Program-made: the position numbers and the translations under genes | Notes under the pieces: generated by a model | What the model saw: only the letters and a program-made list of their open reading frames with translations | What the model was told of the DNA's origin: nothing | Database searches by the model: none | Shown: piece by piece, positions 1-13,400 of the stretch | Layout: the number at the start of each line of letters is the position of its first letter | How positions within the stretch are numbered: the stretch's first letter is position 1 | NCBI GenBank assembly: GCA_029964075.1 | Contig: CM057135.1 | Location: 31,795,366-31,859,365, forward strand | Reading direction: 5' to 3' | Length of the DNA stretch: 64,000 nucleotides | Origin: Patiria pectinifera | Lineage: Eukaryota > Echinodermata > Asteroidea > Valvatida > Asterinidae

Positions 1-41
1 AGTTTAATCAGAGGCTCCTTTCACCCTGATTTTGTACACAG

Positions 42-2576
42 ATTGACTTTATCCACAACGCATTATGTGTGGAAGTTGATGCTGATGGGACTGTACCATC
101 ATCACTCCGTAGTGTCCTCTCAAAATGGACGCCTCAAGATGCTAATAATCCCAAGTAAGCACAAACAAACTCACTCAACTTTTAAATTAATTAGCATGTT
201 AGGTGGAAAATTTGATAAGAATTGTCAGAAAATGTCATCCATGCCACTCCAGAAAAGTTTTATTAGAAGAGGAATCAGATATATTATTCAGATCAAATTT
301 ACTGTATTACTGTTGTAAATTTGTATAGTTTTGGCAAATATTTTCTCCAATATAGGTCAGGTATCCCGCGTATCCTATGGCTCAACCCAACATGTAACAA
401 TCCAGCCGGTGTCACCACCTCAGCAGAGAGACGCAAAGAAATCTATGCTATTGCTCAGGAGTACAACCTTTTCATTGTGGAGGATGATCCTTACTATTAC
501 CTACAAGAAAACCAGGTGATTATTGTAATAACTGTTTCTTCTTCTGATGTCTGGGGCATGTGAAAAATATCCTGCTGAGTGCTTTATCTCTGGTATGCTT
601 CTAATTTAGGAAATTTACTGCATGATTACTAAGAGCTTCAACTTAGAATTCCTGCATTGTTTTAATATAGACTGCAGTTAAATTAAGAAATCTGATAATC
701 ATAATTATCAAGGACAGAATATTAACATGATTACTTGAATTGATTGATTTGATTGACAGCCTCGGATCCCAAGTTACCTCTCTATTGATGTGGATGGCAG
801 AGTTTTGAGATTTGACTCCTTTTCAAAGATCATTTCTCCTGGGTAAGATTGGGAATGTTGCAGAGTTCAAGTCAAGTCAAATCACAAGTCATATCACAAG
901 TCCAATCACAAGTCAAATCACAAGTCAAATCACAAGTCCATCACAAGTCAAATCACAAGTCCATCACAAGTCCATCACAAGTCCATCACAAGTCAAATCA
1001 CAAGTCAAATCACAAGTCAAATCACAAGTCAAATCACAAGTCCATCACAAGTCAAATCACAAGTCCATCACAAGTCCATCACAAGTCAAATCACAAGTCA
1101 AATCACAAGTCAAATCACAAGTCCATCACAAGTCAAATCACAAGTCCATCACAAGTCAAATCACAAGTCAAATTGCAATTCCATCCAACATCAGTTTTAA
1201 ATGCAGTCACAAGTAACGAGAGATGAACAATGACAACTGAATATTTGTCATGCCCAACTTTTCTTTTTTGTCTCCAAATTATGTTTGAGCATTTGGAATT
1301 TTAAGTGCGCCAAATCTTGTTCTTGTCTACAGTCTAGTTCAGACAGTGTGTTTGGCAAGGATTAATAAGATTTTTATTAACAAAATGTTTGTTGATGCCT
1401 GTAAGACCAAGTTTCTTGTAAATTTCTTGTAAGCTATATGAAGGCTTGTTTTTGTACTTGATATTCTCTTGCTTTGTTGACAGTTTGAGATGTGCATATG
1501 TAACTGGACCTGCAGAAATTGTGAAGGGGATGGAGTATGTGTTCATGCAGAGCAGTCAACATGTTTCTGTGCTGTCACAGGTGAGTGGTTCAACTGCAAA
1601 CCAGTTGGGATGTGAACCTGGCTCTCTAGGGTTTGAGGCAAAGTGTTACTGAGACACCTTGAATAATTTCATCAACGTCAACTGCGTGAAAGAAATCATC
1701 AGTGACATTTTGAGTAATTTTCTTCTATTGCTCCTAGATGATCATTCATAAACTCCTGAAGAAGTGGGGACCAGCTGGATTTGAAGATCATGTGCAGAGA
1801 CTCGTTGCATTTAATCGTGAGAAAAGACTTCATGCCTTGGCCATGGCTGATCGCTGGTTGAAGGGTAATTCATCATTTGTTGTAATGTATCATCGATTAT
1901 TTCACCAGTGTGGATTGTGATTAGAAATGCTGAGTGTACTGGGAACTCAGTAATAACGTATGGAATTGGAAATTGATATTTGAGCATTCATTTCTACCGT
2001 ATTTTGAACGCTTTCATCACACTTGATTTCTGACCTAATAAAAGCCTTCAGTTTTAAGACTGCATGGTTGTGTTTGGACATCACAGAGCACTGAACTAGA
2101 TTTCATCCCTGTTTTTCAGGCTTTGCCGAGTGGAACATACCCCCAGGGGGCATGTACATCTTTCTTAAAGTCTACGATACTGGACTGACTTCAGTAGAAC
2201 TCAATAAGAAGCTGATGGAGACACACAAAGTCACTGTGATTCCTGCCACCAGATTCTACCCCAAAGATGCCAAGATGAATGATGTAGCTGTCTTACGTGT
2301 CTCCATAGTAATGCCAGAGGCTGATGAGATGGCGATGGTAAACAAAGATTTGGAAAAATTATTTTGATCAAACATTCTTGATGTCTCACATGGTCAGGCG
2401 TGAGATTGAATTTTGTTTTCTAAAGACTTTTAGCGACTGTAGAATGAAACTAACATTTGCTGATATATTTGTTTCAGGTAATGAAGGGGCTGGCCCAGGT
2501 GATTAAAGAAGCACAGACTGCATACGTCAAGAAGAATGACCAAGTTAAAATACAGACGGCTGTCATTCAATCTTGA
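42..2576 (+). CDS. AADAT-like aminotransferase, copy 1 (5' part outside window)
   Basis: C-terminal part of a PLP-dependent class I aminotransferase of the kynurenine/2-aminoadipate aminotransferase (KAT II, AADAT) family, which moves an amino group from kynurenine or aminoadipate to 2-oxoglutarate. Exons by GT-AG sites and phase: 42-154, 356-515, 760-842, 1484-1580, 1738-1864, 2120-2337, 2478-2576 (TGA). Visible motifs are NPTCNNPAGV (PLP-contacting Asn), VEDDPYYYLQ (Asp that contacts the pyridine N), DSFSKIISPG (Schiff-base Lys, codon 826-828) and AVLRVSIV (substrate-carboxylate Arg). The catalytic residues in the visible part are intact. The N-terminal exons lie upstream of base 1. The intron after 842 holds a minisatellite. 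A second gene with the same exon plan follows at 5062, so this is a tandem pair. The exact substrate is not decided by sequence. Confidence 0.88.
869..1172. repeat. 12/11-bp minisatellite in AADAT copy 1 intron
   Basis: About 26 head-to-tail units of two types: the 12-mer aagtcaaatcac and the 11-mer aagtccatcac. They are mixed irregularly, with singles and runs of two to four of each. The array starts 26 bases after the 5' splice site at 843 and ends well before the acceptor at 1483, so it is intronic. It happens to keep two forward frames open, giving SQVK/HHKS-type repeats, but the flanking splice sites remove it. Confidence 0.9.
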
Positions 2577-5061
2577 ATTCATCAAAAGCCAATACATACA
2601 CAAGTCCCTTTGTTTTCTTAATTTTGATTTCTATTGTTGGCTTTGTGTATTTTCTTTTTGGAGACCAGAGTACTACATCTTTGTTTTGGTCACAACGATG
2701 AATTACAGAACCCAATATTGGGTATTGTTCCAATAATCACATTGTTTGCAATATAATGGGTTATGAGTACAGTCTAACGTTTTTACCAAGCATAGACCTG
2801 CACAGTATGTCATTTTCAAACTTATTACATTCTATATATCATTCTCCAAATACATTCTATCAAATAAATTATGTTTATAAAGTATAGATGAATAGATAGA
2901 TTTAGAGTCTACACAGATTTGTGGTCCCAAAATGAAACCAATTAAATTCCTGCCAAAAAAGTATTTAAAAAAAGATTTTTTGAGCATTTCATTAATTTCG
3001 TCTGTTTATGTCATATATATCATATATTTTCAATTACATCTAATTAGATTGCAGAAAGATACCTTTCTTTCTTTGTTTTTCTAATGGTAATCAATTTGTA
3101 ACCAATACAGTTCTGTTTTGGACAACCGTTTTTAAAACAATCCATATAAATGAAGTCATGGACTTGGTTGTTATGACATCTTCTTCAAACTATGGATTAT
3201 AAAACCGTTACGGTTTGCAGATATATATTTTACTAGTGAAAAAACCCACTAGTTTTGTCTTTTTTAATCGCTCTGTGCTTTGACAAGAACGACAGCTGTC
3301 TGAATGTATTTGATTTTAGAATTTCCAGCTTTATCTTTAGTTCTAGGCAGTGTTGGGAGTTATAAATAAACACTAATTAATGGCTTTGCCAAGTTTACTA
3401 TTCAAGCTTCATTTGCTTTTGTTTTATTTTGATTATGTATGAGCTTTGGAATGCTTCAGGGGAAAAAAAATATTGAAATAATTTGTATTTGTTGTTTTGA
3501 CTTGGTGTGATTTGTACTTGGATCAGGTAATCATGTCTACAAGTTCATAGCCTTTTTGGTGATTTTGACAATTTACTTACTTTTGCTTCTTTACTTTTAA
3601 TGAATAAATTGCTCATGGGCTGTGGTATGATAATTTGCTGAGTCCTTTGTTGAGGTTCAATAAATGATAATTTTCGTTTACTTTTTGTAGTTCAAATACT
3701 AAAAAATCATACTTTAAAGATTATACCCGTGCTCTTCAAAAATGGATTTTTTAAAACGAATTTTATTGTGTATGGTTTGTTTTAATGAACAAAAAATCTA
3801 CTTATTCCGATATTGGGCGTCTGAAACCCTCTGAAAAAAATGAAAAAAAAAATCATTTTGCGCACAGTTTTTGAACCCGCCCCGCGAGAGCCGAATTATT
3901 GTCTGGCAGCCAATAATTTGATTTTTGTGAAGAAGTAATTCAATCACTATAACGTCGGTGGATTTTCTCATTTTCAGTACTCTGTTAATGTGTTAATAAT
4001 TAACGGTCACTTGTTGAGATACAATAAATGGTGGTATAGCTTACATAGTTTTATAAACCGATTTCTCTTCACAGTGGAATGGTTGGATTTCACAAAACTG
4101 TTGTTGGCTTTTCCTATTGCCATGTTACTCCCCTATTAATAGTTGATTTTTTAAAATAATTTCTCAACAAATGTTTACAAACGTCTATAATTTTAACTTT
4201 AGCAAACATAATTATATTCAACAAAGGAGAAATATCACACGGACGTCAACTGCGCAGAATTGTAGTAAGCCGCTCGCCTAATTCGTCAAATGTCAACCGA
4301 GAAAAAAGGTGAAACTATTGGACAATAAAAACAAATTGATCGATGAGCTAACAGTATTGGAGAAGCATTTACAGCCGCGGAATTTTCATCCAAGGGGCCA
4401 GTTTTATGAGCATAGTCACTGATCCGGGGAATACTGCCCTGTAAATCGTTCATCATTAATGCATGCAGGCGTGGATGGCAATCATGCATATAGATAAGGC
4501 AGCTGGTTACCCATATTATTATCAATAACCTAATTTTTGTTCACGTCTTTTTGGCTGCACAGCCCCAAGGGCGGATCCAGAACACAATTTTTTTTGGGGG
4601 GGGGGCCAAAAAAAATTTTGGTCCCCCAAAAAAGAGGGTCAAAAAAATTACGGCGTGGGGTTCTGGGCCCGCTTAAGGGCCCCGAAAACAATTTGGATTC
4701 TAGATGCTCTGTGGTGCGATCTGAGGCAATTTCTGGCCACTTTAACCAATTTTTTTTTTAGGAAAAGATGGTGGTGTACTCATTGCCTGCCTTAATTGCG
4801 ATGTCACATAAAAAAAAAATTGGTTTCGTTTGGGGATGGCCCCTTCCCGATCTGCACAGCCCACGTTCATGTAATACAGTATGAACTAGTCACGTCTTTC
4901 CTGTTCACTGTTAATTGTACTGCATGTACGTTGCTGTGTATGCGTGCTCCAGGTCTTATAATAGAACTGACTATACTGGCCTATTCCCTAGGCTTCTTCA
5001 AGCGTCTTCATATGTTGTGAAAATATTTTCAATTTAAATTGAATATTTGTATTTATGCACC
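2577..5061. other. Intergenic: 3' UTR of copy 1 and promoter side of copy 2
   Basis: No coding exon is recognised. The left part should be the 3' UTR of AADAT copy 1: an AATAAA poly(A) signal is at 2863-2868, with further AATAAA strings near 3603 and 3659. At about 4557-4745 there is a stretch beginning with a cggatccag motif, then a long T/G homopolymer run and a GC-rich core, unlike the surrounding AT-rich DNA; it looks like a fragment of a transposable element, not identified. The right end is presumed promoter and 5' UTR of copy 2. I see no convincing TATA box there. Confidence 0.5.
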
Positions 5062-8000
5062 ATGGATTACTCGCGTTTTTTAAATGCATTAGTGCAGGAG
5101 ATGGAGCCGCCTGTCATTCAACAAATATGTGAGTATATAGTGCAATTTCTTTTAATTTATAAAAATGCATCATATGCCTAGTAACGCGCAGGTTGCTCGG
5201 ATCCAAGTTCAGTGACTTGTAGGTTCAAAGCATCTTAAACTTGGCAGATGGAAAAGACGGGATGACACCACATGGGCGGGTGCCTAATATTTGCATCAAT
5301 CCAAAATAGCCGCCGCGTCATACATACATGTATAGACAAATCTTTTAGGTACACTTTGTTTGGACGTATTCCACACTAGTAAAATATCAGCAATAGAAAT
5401 GACCCAGAATATTGTAAATCCCTTTTTTCATACAGTCGCTTCGACACCTCTCGATGTGGACCGAAGTTCTTCATTAGGAATGCCCAACCCTGCCATGTTT
5501 CCATTTAGTAATGCTACGTTCACTCTCAAGTGAGTAGACATACAAGATCAGGTCGAATTAAGGAGCTATGTAGAAAATATGCGACTAAAGAAGTCTTAAT
5601 TCTTTGACTCAATTTGTTTCTGAGCGTTTCTGAACCAAATCAACAATAATATGGCTCGCACTCTTCGCGTAATGGACACAATAGAACGTCTTTCTTTTAC
5701 TAGTATAGAACAGTTTTATCGATTTCGCTTAGCTTATGTTTGACTAGTTATTCTAATTTTGTTCGGGCGGGGGTTTAAATATTTGTTGGGAATAATGCAT
5801 TACATTCACCTGCAGTCATTAATTTTTATTAAAGGCACTTCGTTTACATGAATACACAGTACACGGTGTTGTAATAACGAGGCTTTATAGTATAGCGGTG
5901 ATAGAGGTGAAATTTAATAAGATTGTAATAATTATATGCGCTTATCTGTTTAATATAAAGAATATTATACGACTAATAAATTTTTTATGAGTGCACTGGT
6001 AAAAGTATAATTTATGAAGTCACACGTGGAATTAAGCATGCCATCTGTCACCGCATGAAACTTCTATTTGCATGTACTGCATGCGGAATGGAACTTTTGT
6101 TTTTGCGATGCGGCCGGGTCGTGGGATTGTTAGGCGAATAATTCAAGGACGGCTTGAGTTTTTCAGGCGTTGTATACAATTACATGTACATTCAATGGGA
6201 ATTAACTAATTTGGTTGAATATGAATTCCACGTACGAAAGGCATAATAATTATGTCTGCAATATGTCTGATGATTGTACATTGTAGGGATGGAACTCGGA
6301 TGCAGATTACAGAAGAAGAGATGGCTAAAGCATTGCAGTATGGTAAAACAAAAGCAAAAGGGTATGTCATGGGTAAAACAAAGGGTAAAACAAAAGGGTG
6401 TGTCAAAATATATCACGGTGATCAGGGGAGAGGTGAAAACGACTGAAATGATGAGTCTCTCATTATGCATGAACCATCATGGAGATAACATATTGTGTTC
6501 TCAAAATTTACAGCATTCACGGAGCTAAAATGTCATCAGATTAGTTGTTAAGCACCCATCATCTTTAGATTTTGAGTACTTTTGTTGCTTATTATGTAAA
6601 GAAATACATGTACAGAAAATGCACGACTACTTTATGGAAAGAAATACTGAGGATGGCCCACCCCGTCGGTTCAATTATGCTGTAAGCTTGCAGTAAAGTG
6701 TCATTCTTTGATTGTGAATGCAGGTTCAGCAAACTTCTTGATCTGCTGTGCAAGATGCAGTGTGAGGAACACCGCCCTCCCACGGCAGCTCTGGGGGAGG
6801 GCCCAAGCAAGATGCGTTTACTTATGACTCCTGGACTACAGATGGCTTTGCTTACGGTATTTATGGGGAAATTGCCAACATGTGACAAAATATACTTTTA
6901 TGATCTTATGGCCCAAATGAGGCCAAAGGATGACTTACAACTTTGATCTCCAGGCTTACTTTCTTATTCCTTTCAGTTTGGTCTGATGTGTTCCAATGGC
7001 AAGGCCCCGATTCTTTTCAACGTATCATCTTTCGCCATTGTTTCAGCACCACTGGTACGCAAATCGGCTTCATTGTCTACTTAGTAATAATTTCAACTAT
7101 TATTGTTGTCATTATTGTCAATACGAGCCAGTAAACCGTTGTGAACGTTTTATGGTTAATCCTTAATTTTGAGGATCGGGAATTTTAAGGAAAGGTATTT
7201 TATTGGCATAGATCAGTGCAGTCAGCGAGGTGTTATGCGTGGATATCGATGCGGATGGAACAAATCCTAAATCGTTGAGAGAGAATCTTTCAAGATGGAC
7301 ACCGCAAGATGCCAAGAATCCTGAGTAAGTATATACAGTCCGGATCTAGAACTTTACAAAAATTGAAGAAAAAAATAAAAGGTAAACTGTAGGCCTACAT
7401 TTTTTATTAAAGTGTTAAACTTTTCACGACCATTGATTTTGATGTTATTCTATCAGGTCAGGTATCCCGCGTATCCTATGGCTCAACCCAACAAGTATCA
7501 ATCCAGCTGGTGTCACCACCTCAGCAGAGAGACGCAAAGAAATCTATGCTATTGCTCAGGAGTACGATCTTCTTATCGTGGAAGATGATCCGTACTATTA
7601 TCTCCAAGAAGTCATGGTGAGAATTGGACTTGTCTGCAATGTGCGCATTCGGAAATGAAATTTATTGCGCTATAAATATTTTCGGTTCATCTACTTTATT
7701 GAAATGCACATTGAGGTTTCGAAGTCGAATATAAATTTTGGGATTTGTTTTGGTATTCTTTCTCTTTTTATCTACCCAATGTTACCCCCCCCCCCAAATT
7801 CAGCACCTACATTCACCATTATTATTTCGATTTCTGTAGCCCAGGGTGCCAAGCTACCTGTCTCTAGACGTAGACGGAAGAGTCCTGCGATTTGATTCCT
7901 TCTCTAAAATCGTCTCACCGGGGTAAAGACAACGTAATTTCCTGGAAAACATATATAGGAAGCAACTAGTACTCACTTACCAGCCACCCACCCAAGTCGA

Positions 8001-9429
8001 GAAGTGCATACCTTCTCGCATTATCCTCACCGTCAAATCCGGCCGAGCCCCGCTCCGATACGCTGTCACTCCCCACGGCCGTGCCAGGCCAGTTGCTGAG
8101 AACATATCCTAACCTGCACACAACCACACGCGTTGACAACGAATGACAATACCGATCACTGAAATGACATTTATTTGGTTAGCATTCCTTGTTCACCTCA
8201 TTGTTAATTGATCACTTCTAATTCTAACAAAATGCTATAAAAATGTGGCACTGTTACAATTACCCAAACATAATCTGCTTAGAAGTCAGCATTGTTCTTC
8301 ATTTTTATTAAATGCTCATTATTACTGCGACACAAACCTGTTAATGTTTTCGCTATGAATTTACATGCCCTTTTTGCTGTTGTAGTTTACGATGTGGATA
8401 TATCACTGGACCCGATGCTATTGTAAAGAAGATTGAGTATGTTTACATGCAGGGCACCTTCCACACTTGCGTCATGTCCCAGGTGAGGTGCTCTTTTCCT
8501 GTCATTTCCTGTCCTCTGTATGACAATTTCAAATTTCGATATCACCATCCTCATTGGTCACACATGCACCATTGTCATCGTCACCGCCAAAATCGTCATT
8601 GCCACTAATTACTTTGTCGTTTTCCACTTCCTAATCGTTACCGCCAGTCGTCTTTTCATCTCCATTGTATCGCCCCATGCTAGATGATCATATACAAGCT
8701 GCTGAAACACTGGGGTGCGGCTGGTTTTGAAGACCACGTGCAGAAAACCGTCGAATTTAACCGCCGGAAAAGACTGCATGCGTTGGCAATGGCCGACAAG
8801 TGGTTGATAGGTACTTCTATAATGATTAAAGCCTTGCAACTTTTTTTTCTTGCGATTTATATTTGTGGCTTTCAACTCCCTGCAGAATTTTAATCACCAA
8901 TTAATGCAAGTTTTCAGAAGTATCAAATACTGAATTCGAGTGCATGGTCACCATGAGACAACTGTTAAACGCATGCTCAAAATTGGGATGAATTTTAGTA
9001 TTCCTTATCTCCCTCTAATTCTCCGGTCCACCATTACGTCAATATCCTCAGGCTTGGCTAAGTGGAACGTCCCTCCTGGTGGCATGTACATCTTGTTTAG
9101 AGTCTACGACACAGGGCTAACGTCATATGAACTCAACGACAGATTGATCAAGTTACACAAAGTCACCATGGCCCCTGCATCAGGATTCTACTCAAGAGAA
9201 TCCCAGTCAGAGGGCGTGGCTACCCTACGTGTTTCCATAACCATGGCAGATGAGGAGTCCATGGAAAAGGTAAAAAGAATAATATTATACTGAAGTTTGT
9301 TCCCTGTACTTTCTTTGTCGTTATCAGTGAAAATAACAGTAACCTGGTTTATGAATATTTTCACAGGCAATCAAGGGACTTGGCGAAGTGATTCAAGAGG
9401 CCAGAAATCAGACAAAAGGAAAGAAATGA
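5062..9429 (+). CDS. AADAT-like aminotransferase, copy 2 (complete)
   Basis: Complete kynurenine/2-aminoadipate aminotransferase-like gene. Exons: 5062-5128, 5436-5529, 6287-6361, 6724-6856, 6977-7054, 7212-7324, 7457-7616, 7840-7922, 8386-8482, 8684-8810, 9052-9269, 9367-9429. They sum to 1308 nt with consistent phases, giving 435 residues; the human enzyme, as I recall it, has about 425. The start MDYSRFLNA resembles the human start MNYARFITA, and GMPNPAMFPF matches the conserved LPNPNMFPF region. Asn202, Asp230, Tyr233, Ser260, Lys263 (codon 7906-7908) and Arg270 fall at the human numbers; the carboxylate Arg is 402. Odd points are Leu at 117 where a PLP-phosphate Ser is usual, and Phe142 within FNVSSF instead of the DEPAYSG motif. 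The gene is convergent with the channel gene that ends at 10421. Family assignment is firm; activity and substrate are inferred. Confidence 0.87.
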
Positions 9430-10420
9430 AGAAAGTAATTAAGAAACAAAACAAAAACAAAATAATAGGAAGGGCAAAAACATGCCTTCTTGTCAGTTTA
9501 TGCAGGCTGATGTACCATTGATTTCTATAGAGTGCATGAGATTGTAGCTTCGCTTTTCAAATACATTACCATTTTCTCTTGGTAAAATAAGTTAAACAGG
9601 TATTGTATCTTTAATTTTTCTTCATTTTATATAATTAAAGGTACTATTGTTATTATTAATCTATCAAGACATAAAATAATATACCCTATGTTATGCAAGG
9701 AGGTCGTACGAACTTAGTTCTAAAATACATTTTTTTTAAATCATACAAAAGTTATACTAGTACGTGTATTTTTACTAAATGCTTGAATACAGTCACAGTT
9801 AGATGAAAACAATATGAAAATATAACATTTGGGTTACTCAAATAATGAAATTTGAACACTTACATATTTAACTTTTACTTTCATGAACCAACACCTGTTG
9901 TAACAAAAGGTATAATTATTTTACAATGGACAACCATAGACATTTGATTCAGCACAACAAACTATGGTCGCTCTACAGCGACGAACGTCTTTGTGTCGAC
10001 TCCAACAACAAATGTAATTTGATCAGATATGCCTACTGATGGAACTAACTGTTAGTGAATGATATGTTAACATTTTAAGCGGTGTGAAGGCAGTTGTGTT
10101 GCCGGACGAACTTTGTAGTATAGGCCTATCCCCTATAGCCAATGTTATGCAAGCCCAATTAGTTTAATTTAACAAAACAGGTCCAAATTTCCGCATTATT
10201 TCATAGTTAAAACATAACAAGGAAAACGTACCTTTTTATGCTATCCTTTTACGAGATAGGATATGTAACCATTTGGCTTGATAAGTATTTCTTAGTCGCT
10301 TTACTTATCACTAAATTACTCGGCTTGGCGGTCAAAAGTTTCCTTTCGGCTCCGCATGTGGTAACTAGGAAAGCGCCCGCTAGAGTAGGATTATGCAATT
10401 ACGGAAAGCGCCTTCTGTAG
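9430..10420. other. Intergenic between convergent genes
   Basis: AT-rich sequence separating the 3' end of AADAT copy 2 (+) from the 3' end of the DEG/ENaC gene (-). It should hold both 3' UTRs; an ATTAAA string lies at 9634-9639. Nothing else is recognised. Confidence 0.5.
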
Positions 10421-13400
10421 CTAGTAGAATGCCTTGAGAAACACATCCATGAGTTCAAAGATCGTGAGGATACTGACCCCCATGAACAAACCCATGGAAC
10501 CCCCGATGTCACCTAACGAAAGAACAACCAAGTTTCATCGATTAAAAAGAAACAAAAGAGAAGAACACCAAAACCAAGCAATTTATGTTTCAAAAAAAAT
10601 AATTATAAACAGATATATAATTACTTACTGAGTAGACCTTCCAAGGTGTAAGCGGGCTGTTGAGTAACCTGTGTGTACTTCAGTTCCTCAAAATATACCA
10701 TCAACTCTAGTAAGTTATTTCTGAAAGACGAACAAATAACAAGGTGACTGTAATCATGTATATCAACTTTTTTTTCATACATTAATCATCTCCAGGCGAA
10801 AAAGTTGAAATGTTTGTTAAACGTTAATGAGAAGATCTGTGTAAGAACTTATTATTTCACTGCAATCGTTAATGTTTATAGATTTAGTTTTGTCGGTATG
10901 TTAAGTTTTTTAGTGTTTTATTCTGTTTCAACTTAATACTGAGATATTTCTGGAATAAAATGGGTTTCTTAAATTCATTATATATTGCATGCAAATGCAA
11001 AGAAACCAATTTATTTAACCAAAATAATCCAAATCTTTGCAATCTTAATTTAAGCACATAACGGATGTTAATGGATGGATGCATCGGTGCTTGAGCCCTA
11101 ACCTCGTGTAGTCCATAGACATGTTCAACTCTTTATCCATTGCAATGGCAACGTGTCTAGCAGGAAAGATCCCGGATGACAGCATCGTGGAGTACATGGT
11201 TCGCTCGCATGGCACTGGGCATGCGCAGTTACTCTCAAACGAGCTGATGAACATTTCTTGCATAAGAAATAGAATAATAAAAGTTCACTGTGAGTTCCGA
11301 GCTTGGTGCTTGAGGGCGCTTTAAAATGTTCGGCAAGAAAATCCTTGTCATTTATGTCACTGTACGGTCTGTCTGTCTCTATGATGTGAGAAACTTACCC
11401 ATCCGTGGATTCAGGCAGGTTTGTAATTGATGTGGCGAACAAACCGGAACATCTCCTGAAAGTCATGAAATAGGTATTTTTCAGAAATTATTTTTTTTCA
11501 TTAAATACAATAATGATTTAAGGCAGATAATATTATCGGTTTTTAGTAATGTCGAGTTTGTGTGGTACAATTAGTTTGCTTGTGAAAAAAAATTATATGA
11601 GGGTTTGTGTTAATGCAAATGATTCATTAATCTGAAGGCCGACCATGGTTTGAGTTTGGCCGAAATAGTACCATTACATGTTGCCAAGCAACTATGAATG
11701 AAGACCGAAGTTCCAACGATTAGAGGCGGAGAAAAAAAATACCAGATCCTCTCTGAAACAATTATCAGCATCGGATAGAAAAATCAACTAACTGCTAAAT
11801 AAACACAGTTCAGCGATGCCGAATAATAATCCGTTTCTATGTGGCTGTGATGCTTAAGTGCAATTAACATTCCAAATGATAGAAACATTAAGTAACAGTT
11901 AATTAATGGATCCATGACTGGTCACACTACTTAGCACAGCGCAGCCTGTCAAGAAGGGCTCGCTGTGCAACGTGACAGACCACAGCAATTAAACCATTAA
12001 TGACCAGACTTAACGCTCAAAATACAGTTATGCATGGAGTGGAGAGATACAGCATGAACAAATTAGACAGTAATAGTAAGAGAGCAGCCATTTTGCCAGA
12101 ACAAAAACTGCGTCACCTCCTCGAGGCCTCCACCCCTCCTTCCATGCACACCTGTCAAAAAAAAGGCATCATGCCGTTGGGGTTACGATATCCTTACGGA
12201 GAAACAAAGGTAACAAGTAGAGAAGAAGGAAATGACTAGACAATCTAGCTGAAAATACTAAGTGAGTTAAAAAAATATTAGATTAATTTGAGTAAAATGG
12301 GAAGTAACAGAATTAATTACAAAACGAAGTAGTAATTGAAAATATCAAATATAAATTTTAGTTTGTTAGAACAAAAGACCAAGGAAAAAGGAACTCCTTA
12401 AACCCAAAAGGTCAAGCTGTAACTATTGTGTGTTAAATTGTGTCAGAGACCAGGGAAGCAACAAGCGGCATTTTACTGTGTTGCAGTGTGATTTGCGCGA
12501 GATACCAGCGGATTCCGCGAGCGACTCTATACGAGATTAGTAACGTAACGTACCTACCTGGCATGAAGGCGTCTTTGCAGCGACACATCTTGATGACGTA
12601 ATCAGCTTGGCAATCCAATATACACGCCATGACGGAGTACATCTCAACGTGTTTGAGTTGCTTACTGCCACACTTACCGTAAGGATGCGGCTGGTTCTTA
12701 ATCTGAAGAGAACACAAATGTTACAAAGATGGATGGCTACAGTCATTATTATAACAACAGTAAACGATGTTATCAGTTTCGTCACGTTCATAATCATGCA
12801 TCGTATATGCGGAGATCAGAAACTTATAGGATCGTCGCCATTCCTTTAGGTATATCATCCTGATGATGGACGTTCAGTCGCAGACGGAGTCCGAACCGTG
12901 AACCTGTCAAACGCAAGTGCAGTTGTACTTAGTGATAGGCTTGCTAGTTTTGTAGATGTGATATGATTAAGTTTCATTATTAACTGATGATGGGTGATCA
13001 AAAAAGGAAACAAAACAAGTTAGTTGGCATGGACTTACCTCTATGTTTAATGCGTCTGACCGCCATACCTTTGGTACCAGAAATAAAGTACATTATAACA
13101 AAATAAAACAAAATAAATTAAAAAAAAACATCAACAAAGTGGTACATGATATTTGTCTCAATGTTATCCTCAATTTTATAACTGATTCTGCTCATCACTT
13201 CCCGCTGAGCAAAAAAGATTATTAATCAATTATTTCAAAATCTGCCATATGAAACAACTTACTCCAGTATCATATCTTCCTTGAGGTGTCCAGTATCCAT
13301 ATAGAACTGATTCAAATCAAAGTCGTTGAATTTCATGAAATCAGGCTGTGTCTGGTCAGAGTTCATCATTCCTACTGGATATGCCAAGTTGATGAACTCC

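Noticed and set aside
869..1172. Possible CRISPR array
   Set aside because: Units are contiguous with no unique spacers, and the context is eukaryotic.
812..1226. Two overlapping repetitive open frames with VKSQ/HHKS repeats
   Set aside because: They lie in an intron flanked by good splice sites of the aminotransferase gene, and the openness comes from the minisatellite.
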